DNA of 64,000 nt from Litomosoides sigmodontis (Eukaryota; Nematoda; Chromadorea; Rhabditida; Onchocercidae): assembly GCA_963070105.1 (NCBI GenBank), contig OY718803.1:9777823-9841822 (forward strand). Direction: 5' to 3'. How positions within the stretch are numbered: the first letter of the stretch is position 1; the number at the start of each line of letters is the position of its first letter. Below, piece by piece: positions 53,723 through 64,000 of the stretch. The notes below the pieces were generated by a model. The model was not told the DNA's origin. It ran no database searches and saw only the letters and a list, made by a program, of their open reading frames with translations. Position numbers and translations under genes: made by a program.

Positions 53723-54778
53723 ATTGTGATTATTATTTTTTTTGATACTTTCCTAACAAAATATTTCAAAATTTTTTTTTGCAAAACATTGTTTCCTTGG
53801 AACAATTCAATTAATGCTGCTGCACTGTGAATATTAATTATAATATAAATTTATCATAAATAAAAAATTCAAAATGTATAATTAATTTTGACTGCTGTCT
53901 TAACGGCTGATGAGTTGAGTGCAAAATTTTCAGAATTTCCCATCTGTTCAGGAAAATCCCGAGAAGTTGGATGGATTAAAAAAACTGAATCTAAGGCATT
54001 AGAGTGAATTAGTTGGCGATAACCCAATTTATGGCTGAAGTTCAATTAGTCGATTGGATTTCGGAATGGTGAATCGATGGAGAAGGAAATGGCACTGTGC
54101 CAAGTCCGGTCATGAAAAACCTACTTTAATTTACCAGCAAATTAATTAGACCTTCACGAATAATTAACTACCGCACTTCAAATTCAGTGATTTCGCAGTT
54201 AATCGATAAATTTGCAAACCATTTAATTGAAGAACTGAATTAATTAATTAATTTGATCGAATCATAAGTTAGACCAGGTTAATCAGTCTCTCAGTTGTTT
54301 CCGTATCGATCTTAGAGATAGCACTAAGATTATAAGTGTAAAATTTGCATATGAAAATGATTTGATCGTATAGTCAGGAATGAAAGGGATTCTTTGATAT
54401 GCAAATATTTAATGTTCAATTTCGTTTTCTGTCACTCAAATAAGGGCCAGTGCTTAAGACTAAGCGATAGGAATGGTTTCAAAAGGATTATTTTTGAGAG
54501 TAAATTTAGCAGTTCCATTAATTTTTCAGTTGAAAAAATTAAAAAATTAATCGAAAAAAAATTATTTCAGTTAATTTTGAGCGATTGCTCAATTCCATTT
54601 CATTTCATGAATTCCACACCTTCATTCTCTTTCCTTTTACTTTTTTGAGCTTAAAATTTATTTGCTAATTTAATGAATTTAAAGAGAAAAGAATTAGCTG
54701 TGATAATTTGAGCATTTAATTCATATCATAAATTACATACGTGCATATGTGTGTGCGCAAAAGTCCCAAATGAATTTT

Positions 54779-54780
54779 AG
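54779..54780 (+). other. Splice acceptor directly before the flippase ATG
   Basis: GAATTTTAG ends exactly one base before the ATG at 54781. The model is already family length, so this is most simply a spliced-leader acceptor. A short upstream coding exon joined here is the alternative. Confidence 0.45.
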
Positions 54781-57700
54781 ATGTTTTGGCGTCAAAAGCG
54801 ACACTTAACAGCTTCGCAAATAATCATTGGACGAGCGGATTGGAAAACGTCAAATTACGTGTCAACAACAAAGTATAATGTTATCACATTCTTGCCTGTA
54901 TTTTTATTTCATCAATTCAAAACGTTTGGAAATCTCTTCTTCCTGATGATTTGTATCGTACAGGTCGGTATGATTACTGTCTCATTTGCACGCAATTAAT
55001 ATGCCAACAGCGGAAGGAATAAATGAAAAATTATCCACTCGTTTTACACGCTCATTAATTAGCTAATTTAATTGTGCTAAATAATTACTTCAAAAAATTT
55101 TCCAAATAATCAATTCATTAAGAATTCCTTCCTTTCATTTCTGTTTGATTTGCAAATACTGAAAGTGATAGTTTAACTCTCTGAAACACTACAATTTTCA
55201 TTTCATTCATGTTAAATTTAGTTTTTTCCGAATTTAAATCCGTACGGCACGAACACAACAATAATACCACTCGTTTGCATCATTCTAGCTGCTGCAGCAA
55301 AGGAAATTTTCGAAGATTTTGTAAGTTTTGCCTTTTTTTTTTCCCATTGACAATTCGCATTTATTTGACAATTCATAAATTAAGCAAATTTCATTAATTA
55401 TTTTCCGCAAACTAATCTTTCATTTGCTTTGCTTTTTGTTTTGTTTTGTTTCGATTAATCACACCTACTGCAATGAGTGTGTGTTACACCAAAATTCATT
55501 TGCTATTTTAAAAAAAAGGGACGTTTGGTGGCAGATCGTCGTGTAAATCAACAGCTTGTGCTAATCTGCAGCGCGGATGAGCAGACAAAAAATTGGAAAT
55601 GGGAAAAGATTCAGTGGGCTCAGGCTTGTGCACTTCTTACAGTTCACTGCTAAATTTCACTATCAAACCAAATTATTTCTTTGTGTTTAAATAATTCAAA
55701 ATATTTTTCGAAGTGTACAAGTAAAAAGAATGATTTCATTTGTACTATGAAATTTACGAAATTTCATTAATCTAATTTTACATCGAGAGTTTCTTTCCTC
55801 AAATTTCAGTTAAAAGTTGGCCAGGTAGTGAAAATTGTGAAAAATGAGATTATCCCAGCAGACATTGTATTACTGTCATCAAGTGAACCAGCCGGCGTGG
55901 CATACATTGAAACGAGTAACTTGGACGGCGAAACGAATTTGAAAATTCGTCAGGCCCTGCCAAGAACTGCTGAAATAATTGACGATAATGAAGTTATCGT
56001 ACGTTTCATTAGCATCCTATTGAATTATTTCTTATCGAATTTTGGAATTAATTTCGAATTATTCGCAAGTTTATTTGATGTTAAATTCGTTCAAGTGGTA
56101 AAATTTTAATTTGCACTATGAAATGAGTACATATGTATATGGTGCTGTCGTAGCACTACACTTGTCAGGTTGTTATCTTAATATTTGAAATTACAATACT
56201 TGATATTGTAATATCAAGTATTGTAATTTTAAATATTAAGACGACGTAGGTTTTTAAGTAAACTTATAATACGCGAATCGAATTTTTTCTCCAAAATGTA
56301 CAATTGGTTTATTCACTTTTGACTGAGTTGTTGATTTCACATAAAAATTCAAATTGATTTTTTAGCTAAAAATGTTCACTGTAGGCATTGTGCTCATCCA
56401 TGTGGAGGATGAAATGCGATCCACCAAGTGCAGCTCTGTACGAATTTCACGGTGTTGTGGAAATTAACAATCCCAATGAAATGTCGGGAAAGGAAAGTGA
56501 CAAAGGTGTGACGACGAGTTTTCCACTTGGTTTGTTGTTTAATCAGTTGAACAGCTAAAAAGTAAATTTTCTCGTTTACCGCTTTCCTGCAAATGCATTG
56601 AATTAGTTAATTGTAAACAAAATATAATTGCAATTAGTGTTTGCATTCAACTCATTCCACGTAATTTTTACGTGTAATTATTCAAAAATATTTGAGCCTT
56701 ATTCGACCTTTCCAGCTCTTCAGCTGTGTGGTTTCAACAGGTATGCAACAATGTTGATGAAGTAATAGATGATAATTTGAGAAATGAGAAATGAAATTTG
56801 TAGGAACAAATCAGCTATTACCACGAGGATGCAAATTGCAGAACACGGATTGGGTCTACGGTGTAACTGTATACGCTGGTCAATGCACAAAGCTTGTTTT
56901 GAATACAAGCGATACTCGTACAAAAGTGTAAGCTTACTTACTTTCAAATTTACAGTTTTGAATTTTAAATTACGACGGAGTGCTTGTTGATGAAAATAGT
57001 AATTAAGCGTGAATTGCTCAGTCAAATGATTTATTGAATGTTTAAAATTACTTCATTTCATAACGGCCCTTTTGATGTTGCAATTTTGACTCATTCAATA
57101 CATTAATCGATGTTATGAGGCAATTATTATCAAATTTGATCAGATTAACGATCGATAAAACGATATTGATTAATTAACTAATCCAACTAGATAATTCTGT
57201 TTGGAAGAAGCGTGCAAAAGTTTTAACAAAGTGCTCTGTTTATCAATAAAGCATATTCTTTTTTTACAGTTAGAAAGTTCAAATTTCAAATTTTACTGTA
57301 ATTTTTGAAGGTCATTGGTGGAACGAATCACCAACTGTATGATGATGGTTCAATTCGGATTCTTAGTTTTCATGGCTTTGTTTAATGCTTGCATGGGTTG
57401 TAGTAGTATCAGTAAGATCTATTACTACATGCCTTATTTTCATGGTAATTTCTTCTTAATTGATAAAATTCATTTTCGTTACAGTTTAAACCTTAATTAA
57501 TTTAAATTGAAATTTAACGTTTTGCAAGGGAAAGTAACTTAAGTACAGTAATGTCGTTGTTGTGCTTGATAACTGTTCAATTTGGAAAGTTTATTTATAA
57601 TTTTATTATAATTTACTGGCTGATTTTTAATTTAAATGGTAAAAATTTTTAAATGATGAAATATTACAGTTGAAATAATTTTTAGGAAATTTTCGACGCC

Positions 57701-60700
57701 TACATATTTTTCCCACTCTGATTGGCTTAATAATATTTTATTCTGGACTAATACCGATCAGTTTGAATATTACTCTTGAAATGATCCAGTTATTCCAGGC
57801 CTATTTCATTCAGCAAGTTTGCACTATCATAAATGTTTTACTGATAAAAAAAAAGAGTTGAAATAGATGATTGACTCCTTCAGGATTTAAATCTCTACGA
57901 CGAGGGTTCCGATACGAGAGCTGAAGTACGAAGTTCAAATTTAAATTCGCAACTTGGACAAGTTTGTTTTGCTTTGCAATAAATTGCTAATTTAATGTAG
58001 TGCATATGGTACCCCTGCAGCAGTAAATTATTTCGAGCTCATTTTCCGAACTATTTCAAGTCTCTCTTCTCGTGCCAATCTAATTCTTCAAGCATTATAG
58101 GTTCGTTACATTATCAGTGATAAAACGGGTACGTTAACTCAAAATAAAATGCGTTTTAAAATGTGCACCATCGGTGGTGTTCAATACGGTTTACCGACGA
58201 CGGCAAAATTCAGTGATGCAAAAATTCTTGAAGATTTAACTAGTGATGCTGTCAGTAACCTTCAGTGACTTTTTTTTTAAAATTTTTTTAATTGAATAAC
58301 TTTAGGAAGCGACTTCTAAAAATAACAGTTAAATTGTCTGCAAATTTTCTAAAATTCAAAATGCACATTATCCAAAGGCTAATTTTCACTATGGAAATTT
58401 TCCTCTCAGTTTTGAAGTGCAAACAAATATGTGTTTTAAATTTTTATATTTTAGAAATTTGTTGAGTTTGATATTTTGGCAATTTAAAAGATTTCAAAAA
58501 TTTAAACCATTCTTTTTGAAGAAAAACGCAAAAGATATACGCGAATTTTTAACATTACTAGCAATTTGCCATACGGTTATTCCTGAAAAAGCTGGCAGTG
58601 CAAAAATGCAGAAACTAGTTTATCATTCACCATCTCCAGGTATCTTTCTCTTTCGTAATTTGATTTTGGTTCAAATTCCATTATTTCGTAAATTTTATCT
58701 TCCTCCTAAATCAGAAGAAGAACTGCTCCATAACGAATAATTGTGAGGTCAAGTTTGAATAGCTCGATCTTTCCTTGATGGAAATACGCTAAGTGAAGGA
58801 AAATTTTAAAAGAAAAAATTTTTCAAGTGATAGTGTAACGATTGAATTTTTAGATGAGAAAGCATTGGTCAAAGGTGCAAGAGATTTGAAATTTATCTTC
58901 CACACACGTACACCACAATATGTTTGCATTGAAGCTGTAAATATTTTTTTGTTTGAAAATTTAAGTTAAATGGTTTTTAAAAACAAGAAAATTTCAAATT
59001 TATAAGAATGTTTATAGATGGGTAAAGAGGAAAGGTACGATGTATTGCATGTGTTAGAGTTTACGAGTAATCGCAAACGTATGGGCGTTATTGTGCGATG
59101 TCCGAATGGAAAATTAAAACTATACATTAAAGGATCGGTAAGTTAAAATACACTTACATTTACATTTACATTTATACTTCACCTTCCAGTAGTAATGGAA
59201 TTTCAGGATAGCGTTATTTTTCCATTATTAGCATCAAATTCGGATAAGCATCAAGTTAGCCAAACAGCGGAACATTTGGTGAATTTCGCAAATCTCGGTT
59301 TGTCTTTTGCCTCATAACCTATTAGAATTCGGAATAATTCTAGGAGAAACGAGGCATTTGAAATTTAGGTTTACGTACATTATGTATGGCGACGTGTGTC
59401 CTAAACGAGAGAGAGTACGAGAAGTGGGTGCCTGGTTATCATCAGGCAAGTGTTGCGCTTGAAGGACGTGAAAAGTTAATCGAAGAGGAAGCCGAAAAAA
59501 TTGAAAAAGTTCTTTTTAAACGAGCAGTTTTGAATTTCACATTCATTTGAATTAATCAATTTGAATTTATTTGAAATTTTTGAGACAATAGAATAGAAAA
59601 ATTTTACTTTAAAACGATGTCTACCTTCCATTTTTATCTGAAAAACGTCAAACATTGCAGAATCTTAAATTACTTGGTGCATCGGCTATTGAGGACAAGT
59701 TGCAAGAGGTGAGAGACGAAATGCAACCTTTCATTAATTTTAAAAGTATCAATGAGTTATTAATAATTGAAATTAGCTGATAATTTCATTTATGTGTTTG
59801 ACTGAAGGTATTAACTGGAAAAAAAAACGAATGGAGGAAGTCCTTAATGAAATACTGGAAGTTTGATGGTCGGTCATCTTTCAGGAAGTTAAGGCAACTA
59901 TCGAACATCTGATTGAAGGTGGCATCATCGTTTGGGTATTAACAGGTGATAAATTAGAAACAGCACAAAGCATTGGCTATTCATGTGGTCTCATCGATCC
60001 TTTCACACCTATTTTGGTCTATTTCAATTTATTTTATTTAAGAATTTTAAATAAATATAGCCAATTTAATTTCCCGTATTTTCTTTGGAAAACTTGAACA
60101 AACAAAAGTTTTTTTTCAGTTATTGCTTTTTCACTGCAAAAATTTTTTGCTATATTTAGTAAAATTACTTAAGTATTTGCAACTATTCAATTCTATCATT
60201 TTAGATACTTGGAGAAGAAAATTCCAACGACACGGCTAGCAAAATTGATATGTATCTCAATAACTTTGCAAAAAAAAAAGTCAAAGTTTCATTAATTGTT
60301 GGTGGCGAGGTTTGCTATCACACTGCGCATTTATGAATTGCACTTAAAAATAGAATAAAAAAAAGTTGAAAATTACAAATTCCATTCAAATTAGAAACTT
60401 TTGCAACCAGACGAATGAATTTTGCATCTTCTAAAATTACATCCATTAACTGATTGTCCAGTTGACCCAGCCGCTCCAAGAGTCCTAAAGCTTGCAGAGT
60501 CTTGACCATGCCTTGACGAAGGAATGTGAAATGCAATTTCTTCATTTGGCTTCACTCTCTTCAACCTTAATATGCTGCCGATGTTCACCGGCACAAAAAG
60601 CTGCCGTGGTAAAATTACTGAAAAATTGGTCCGACGGTACTGTACTAGCAATTGGCGATGGTGCAAACGATGTAGCAATGATACAGGTAAGATGAGAATG

Positions 60701-63700
60701 GTTAGCTTATACTGTATAAAAATAGACATATTAAATTGTGAGAATTGATCAATAAATGTTCAGCTTACAGAAAATTTTTCATTTAATTTTTTAGGCTGCT
60801 GATATTGGTGTTGGAATAAGTGGTGAAGAAGGTTTGCAAGCATCACTTGCGGCTGATTACTCAATCGCCCAGGTATATCGCTTACCTCTGATTAATTACT
60901 TTTCCCTCTGTCATTATCAATTGCTCTAATTATTGCTATTGAATTACGGTAGTATATAGCAATAATGGAAACAAATGTTGTGAGGAATTCCATGCATAAT
61001 TTATACTTATTTAAGTGTGCTTAAAAAATTCAAACAAATTTTGGATTAAAATTAACATGAATTTCTCACCCTAAATTGTTCGGTGTTCAGTTTCGATTCC
61101 TGGAACGTCTGATATTCGTTCATGGCGCAATCAATTATCATCGTGTTACGAAAACTATTTTGTATTTCTTTTACAAAAATATCGTTCAAACTCTGGTTAC
61201 GGTAGCTCTTTTAGCTAAAGTAGAAGAATTTGTGGTGTAATTAACATCAAAATTAAAGAATGAAAACTTTTTTTTAAAATTATTCCACTTCTTTTATTCT
61301 TTCCTAGTACGTAATTGAAGTTATTTTCTGCAATTAGTTAATTAAATTTGTTAAAATTTGCAGTTCTTTTATGAATTCCATACATTGTTTGCCGATTCGG
61401 CAATAATGGACAGTTGGTCGATGGTAATGTTTAATATATTTTTCACAAGTTGGCCGCCTTTAGCCATTGGTATTTGGGATCGGTTTCTTCCGTTTGATGT
61501 GATGATCGATTATCCAGCGCTTTATCATTTATCTCAGAGTAGTGAGGGATTCTCTCTGAAGGTTCAGCTATTTTATTCAACAGTTCAATTTTTAGCATAC
61601 AAAAATTTTCAACTTTCGCTGCAAAATCTCAAACGATATTACTCAGTTGAACAACTTCGTCGAATTTGTTTCTGATTACTTAACTTAGATGTATTCAAAA
61701 TATATTTTAGGCTTATTTTGTATGGATGCTCACCGGTTTGGTGCATGCCGCAGTAATTTCCACAATTGCGTGTCAGACATTTAACAACGGTAAGAACAAA
61801 AGAAATATTTACCGAGATTTTTTAATTCAATTTAACGCTTGTTAACTTTTTGTACTATTATTTCAAAGTCTATTCACTTAGAATTAATAGCTTCATGATA
61901 ATACCTTGAATTCGTTACAGATGTCCTATGGCACAACGGTCGTGTAGCTGGCTATTACGTTATAGGAACTGTTATTAATATTGTAATTTTAGAAAAAATT
62001 TATTTTTAGCCAAACAAAATAAAGAGTATTTTAATAATTAAAAGTAAAATAATTGGTGATTTTTTATTATTTCAAGTATGCTCGTGTTAAATTATCACAA
62101 TTTTTCGATTTTGCTAATTTTTCATGAATTATTTTTCCATCATCAACAATTACAAAGATTGCAATGTGAAGCAATGTGAACTTCTAGGCTGTTGTGGTTG
62201 TCGTCAATTTGAAGGCTATTATTGAAACTGATTCTATCACCGTTGTAAATATAAACTACTTTGTTCAATTTAGATCGTTCCTAACAATTTTCATATTGTT
62301 TCCTCTTGTTAGAAAAGGAGTTTGTTATTTTGATTGGAAAGTTTTGCACAACTTTTTAAATTTTCAATTAAAGAATTTTAAAATTTGAGTATTTAAATTT
62401 ATATCACTCAGTCAATTTTTGGTTGTTTCCAGATGTCGTGGATAGCACTATTTGGCTCCATCATTATGCTATTCATTTTCTTCTTTTCCTACAGCTTAAC
62501 ATCACCTGCTAGTCCAATTATCAAAGTTGAACCAGCCATGGCCGATGTCATCCTTCACGTGTTAAGCTCACCGATCACATATGCATATGTCATCTTTGTC
62601 GTATTGGTATCGCTATCGTTTGACTTGGTAGTGAAATTGTACGTTTTCAAAACAAAAATTTTAAACTAATTTTTGAATTAACTGCAACATAAATCCATTA
62701 TTTGATCTTTTCAATAAAAATTAAGGAAAAAAGCTGAAAAATAAAAATCTCTTAAGTTAGTAAAACTTGAAAATAATTAGACTTTCTTATTGAAATCTTT
62801 CAAAAATTTAAATGATAATGTATTGTATAACATTGACATCAGATGATTTATTTACTTTGGAATTATTTTTTTTTTTTAATAAAAATAGAATTTTTTAATA
62901 CGAAGACAGTTCGCACAGAATAGCTTGTTTCTTCCTAATAACATAAAATATGTTGGTATCCATAAAATTTTGTTCTCATTTTTTTAATAAAATTTTAAAA
63001 TTGAGGTGTGAGGGAGAGATAGAGAGTTAAATAATTGAAAAGAGGGATAAAAAACAAGCAGTGTTTCTTTCAGATTGCAGCGATCTTTGTATCGAACAAT
63101 TAGAGATGAAGTGCTTTCACAGGAATTTGATGTGAAACAATTTAACGATCTTTACTATCCACTAGTTAAAGTGAAACAAATTTTTGCCAGGGCATCTGAA
63201 TCGGCTCTTAGCCTTGTAAATATGCAAACTAAGCAACGTTAGATTGCTTTTTAAAACTTTTAGAAATAAACGAAGGAATTTTTCATTGACGGTCTTTTTG
63301 TTCAATTTTTCTCTTTCTCTATTGATCATTTTTGAAGGATTTAAAATATATATTGAAAAGTAATGAGTAAGATAATTTCACGCCGTAAGAAAGTCACAAA
63401 TCTTACATTCAAGTATTTGATTCGTTTTACTGTGGACAGTTGCCATTTTAAACTTTCAATTTTTATCTTTCTCTATTGATCATTTTTGAAGGAGAATTTA
63501 AAATATAAATTGAAAAGTAATGAGTAAGATAATTTCGCGCCATAAGAAAGAACATTAATTACCTAATTAAGGCAAATGTTATTTGCTTCCTTTTTTAGGT
63601 GGTTATTCATTTTCGCAAGATGAAGAACCAGCTGTGTCGCAAAGTGATGTTATACGATTGTATGATTCTCGGATACCAAAAATGTCTGGAAGCTCATCAA

Positions 63701-63720
63701 AGCGCACTGATTTAATTTAA
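54781..63720 (+). CDS. ATP8A: P4-ATPase phospholipid flippase, ATP8A/TAT-1 type (complete)
   Basis: Twenty-eight exons: 54781-54963, 55222-55320, 55519-55641, 55810-55998, 56385-56529, 56804-56927, 57311-57444, 57686-57816, 57884-57961, 58101-58250, 58522-58639, 58854-58936, 59018-59137, 59207-59297, 59369-59508, 59661-59708, 59885-60016, 60205-60309, 60498-60686, 60795-60872, 61091-61201, 61364-61561, 61711-61789, 61921-61982, 62188-62241, 62433-62638, 63074-63237, 63599-63720. They give 1152 codons (1151 aa; human ATP8A1 about 1160). ATP8A enzymes with a CDC50 partner move phosphatidylserine to the cytoplasmic leaflet. Seen: DGET (174-177), PISL (356-359) in M4, the phosphorylated Asp in DKTGT (409), KGSDSV nucleotide loop, TGD (672-674), GDGAND (784-789), about ten membrane segments, and the family C-terminus GYSFSQDE...[12 protein letters not shown]. 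Exon 3's donor (55641) is uncertain and adds about ten residues before the LKVGQVV segment. Confidence 0.95.
56176..56241. repeat. 66 bp near-perfect inverted repeat in a flippase intron
   Basis: Arms 56176-56206 and 56211-56241 (31 bases each) are complementary except at one position, with a 4-base loop TGTA. The element lies in the intron 55999-56384 and could form a long hairpin in the pre-mRNA or a cruciform in DNA. Confidence 0.9.
62639..63073 (+). other. Flippase intron 26
   Basis: 435 bases, AT-rich, with a short GA run near 63010-63025. Nothing else is seen. Confidence 0.8.
63301..63550. repeat. Diverged direct repeat (about 95 bp, two copies) in the last flippase intron
   Basis: Copies at 63301-63393 and 63455-63550 share long blocks, such as CTATTGATCATTTTTGAAGG and GTAATGAGTAAGATAATTTC, with a few substitutions and a 3-base indel. 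They are separated by 61 unrelated bases. Confidence 0.88.
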
Positions 63721-64000
63721 ATTCAAATTCGGATTTATGAGATTTTCAAATCACGCACTTGGTATCTGTTGGTTATCAACAAACACATTATATATTATCA
63801 TCGTTTAACAATAAAATTATTCACTAATACTTTTCGTAAAAATGCAAGCATTTGCATAAACAAAGTAAATTAAACTAAGCAGTTGCACACAAAAATTACG
63901 TCAAGCAGAAAAAACAAAAATAAATTACTTGAATAATTAGCTTTTGGTAAAACTGTACTTGATTTTTAATTTGTTTAGCACTTTAAAATCCCTTCTCAAA
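63721..64000 (+). other. 3' flank of the flippase gene
   Basis: AT-rich 3' UTR and downstream DNA up to the window end. It contains a poly(A) signal and no further gene. Confidence 0.7.
63810..63815 (+). terminator. Poly(A) signal AATAAA of the flippase gene
   Basis: First AATAAA after the stop codon, 90 bases downstream. Confidence 0.55.

Larger units (their letters stand above)
53019..54778. other. Divergent intergenic region between EME1 and the flippase gene
   Basis: About 1.76 kb and the likely site of both promoters. It contains a GT/GA compound repeat at 53377-53448 and a degenerate TTTAA-type array at about 53575-53722. No promoter motif is recognisable. Confidence 0.6.

Overview
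This window is eukaryotic and metazoan, and most likely nematode. It is very AT-rich, its genes are cut by many short introns with T-rich 3' splice sites, and two genes have a splice-acceptor-like site at or within 5 bases of the start codon, as expected for spliced-leader trans-splicing. The gene set also fits (a calcium channel beta subunit, an ATP8A/TAT-1 type flippase, an EME1 subunit, an LSD1-type amine oxidase, an extracellular LRR protein). I cannot place it in a nematode lineage. No bacterial, phage, CRISPR or transposase features were seen. All gene models were built by reading frames, splice phases and remembered family sequences; none was tested by search or RNA data.

Layout. (1) 408-10369, minus: 5' part of a secreted or membrane leucine-rich-repeat (LRR) protein that runs off the left edge. 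Its 6.2 kb intron holds a ~2.8 kb trinucleotide repeat tract (AAT/ACT). (2) 10.4-30.5 kb: about 20 kb with no convincing gene, full of GA/CT, TACA/TA, CAA, TG and minisatellite repeats. (3) 30521-33206, plus: C-terminal half of an LSD1/KDM1A-like demethylase; exons for its N-terminal half were not found. (4) 34079-39410, minus: complete voltage-gated calcium channel beta subunit, 13 exons, 528 aa, SH3 plus guanylate-kinase-like core. (5) 39.4-45.5 kb: divergent intergenic region with two perfect CRE palindromes and simple repeats. (6) 45494-48613, plus: complete unrecognised coiled-coil protein, 8 exons, 480 aa. (7) 49165-53011, minus: complete EME1-like Holliday-junction nuclease subunit, 9 exons, 486 aa. 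(8) 54781-63720, plus: complete class-1a P4-ATPase phospholipid flippase, 28 exons, 1151 aa.

The genes do not form a pathway; each acts in a different compartment (cell surface, chromatin, plasma-membrane channel, unknown, DNA repair, membrane lipid asymmetry). They are arranged as convergent pairs (3 with 4, 6 with 7) and divergent pairs (4 with 6, 7 with 8). The most unusual signals are the uninterrupted 572-copy AAT block with its neighbouring 190-copy ACT block, the apparently missing half of the LSD1-like gene, a recurrent use of AAG 3' splice sites, a 66 bp near-perfect inverted repeat in a flippase intron, and a possible intron-retention switch that would remove the flippase C-terminal tail.
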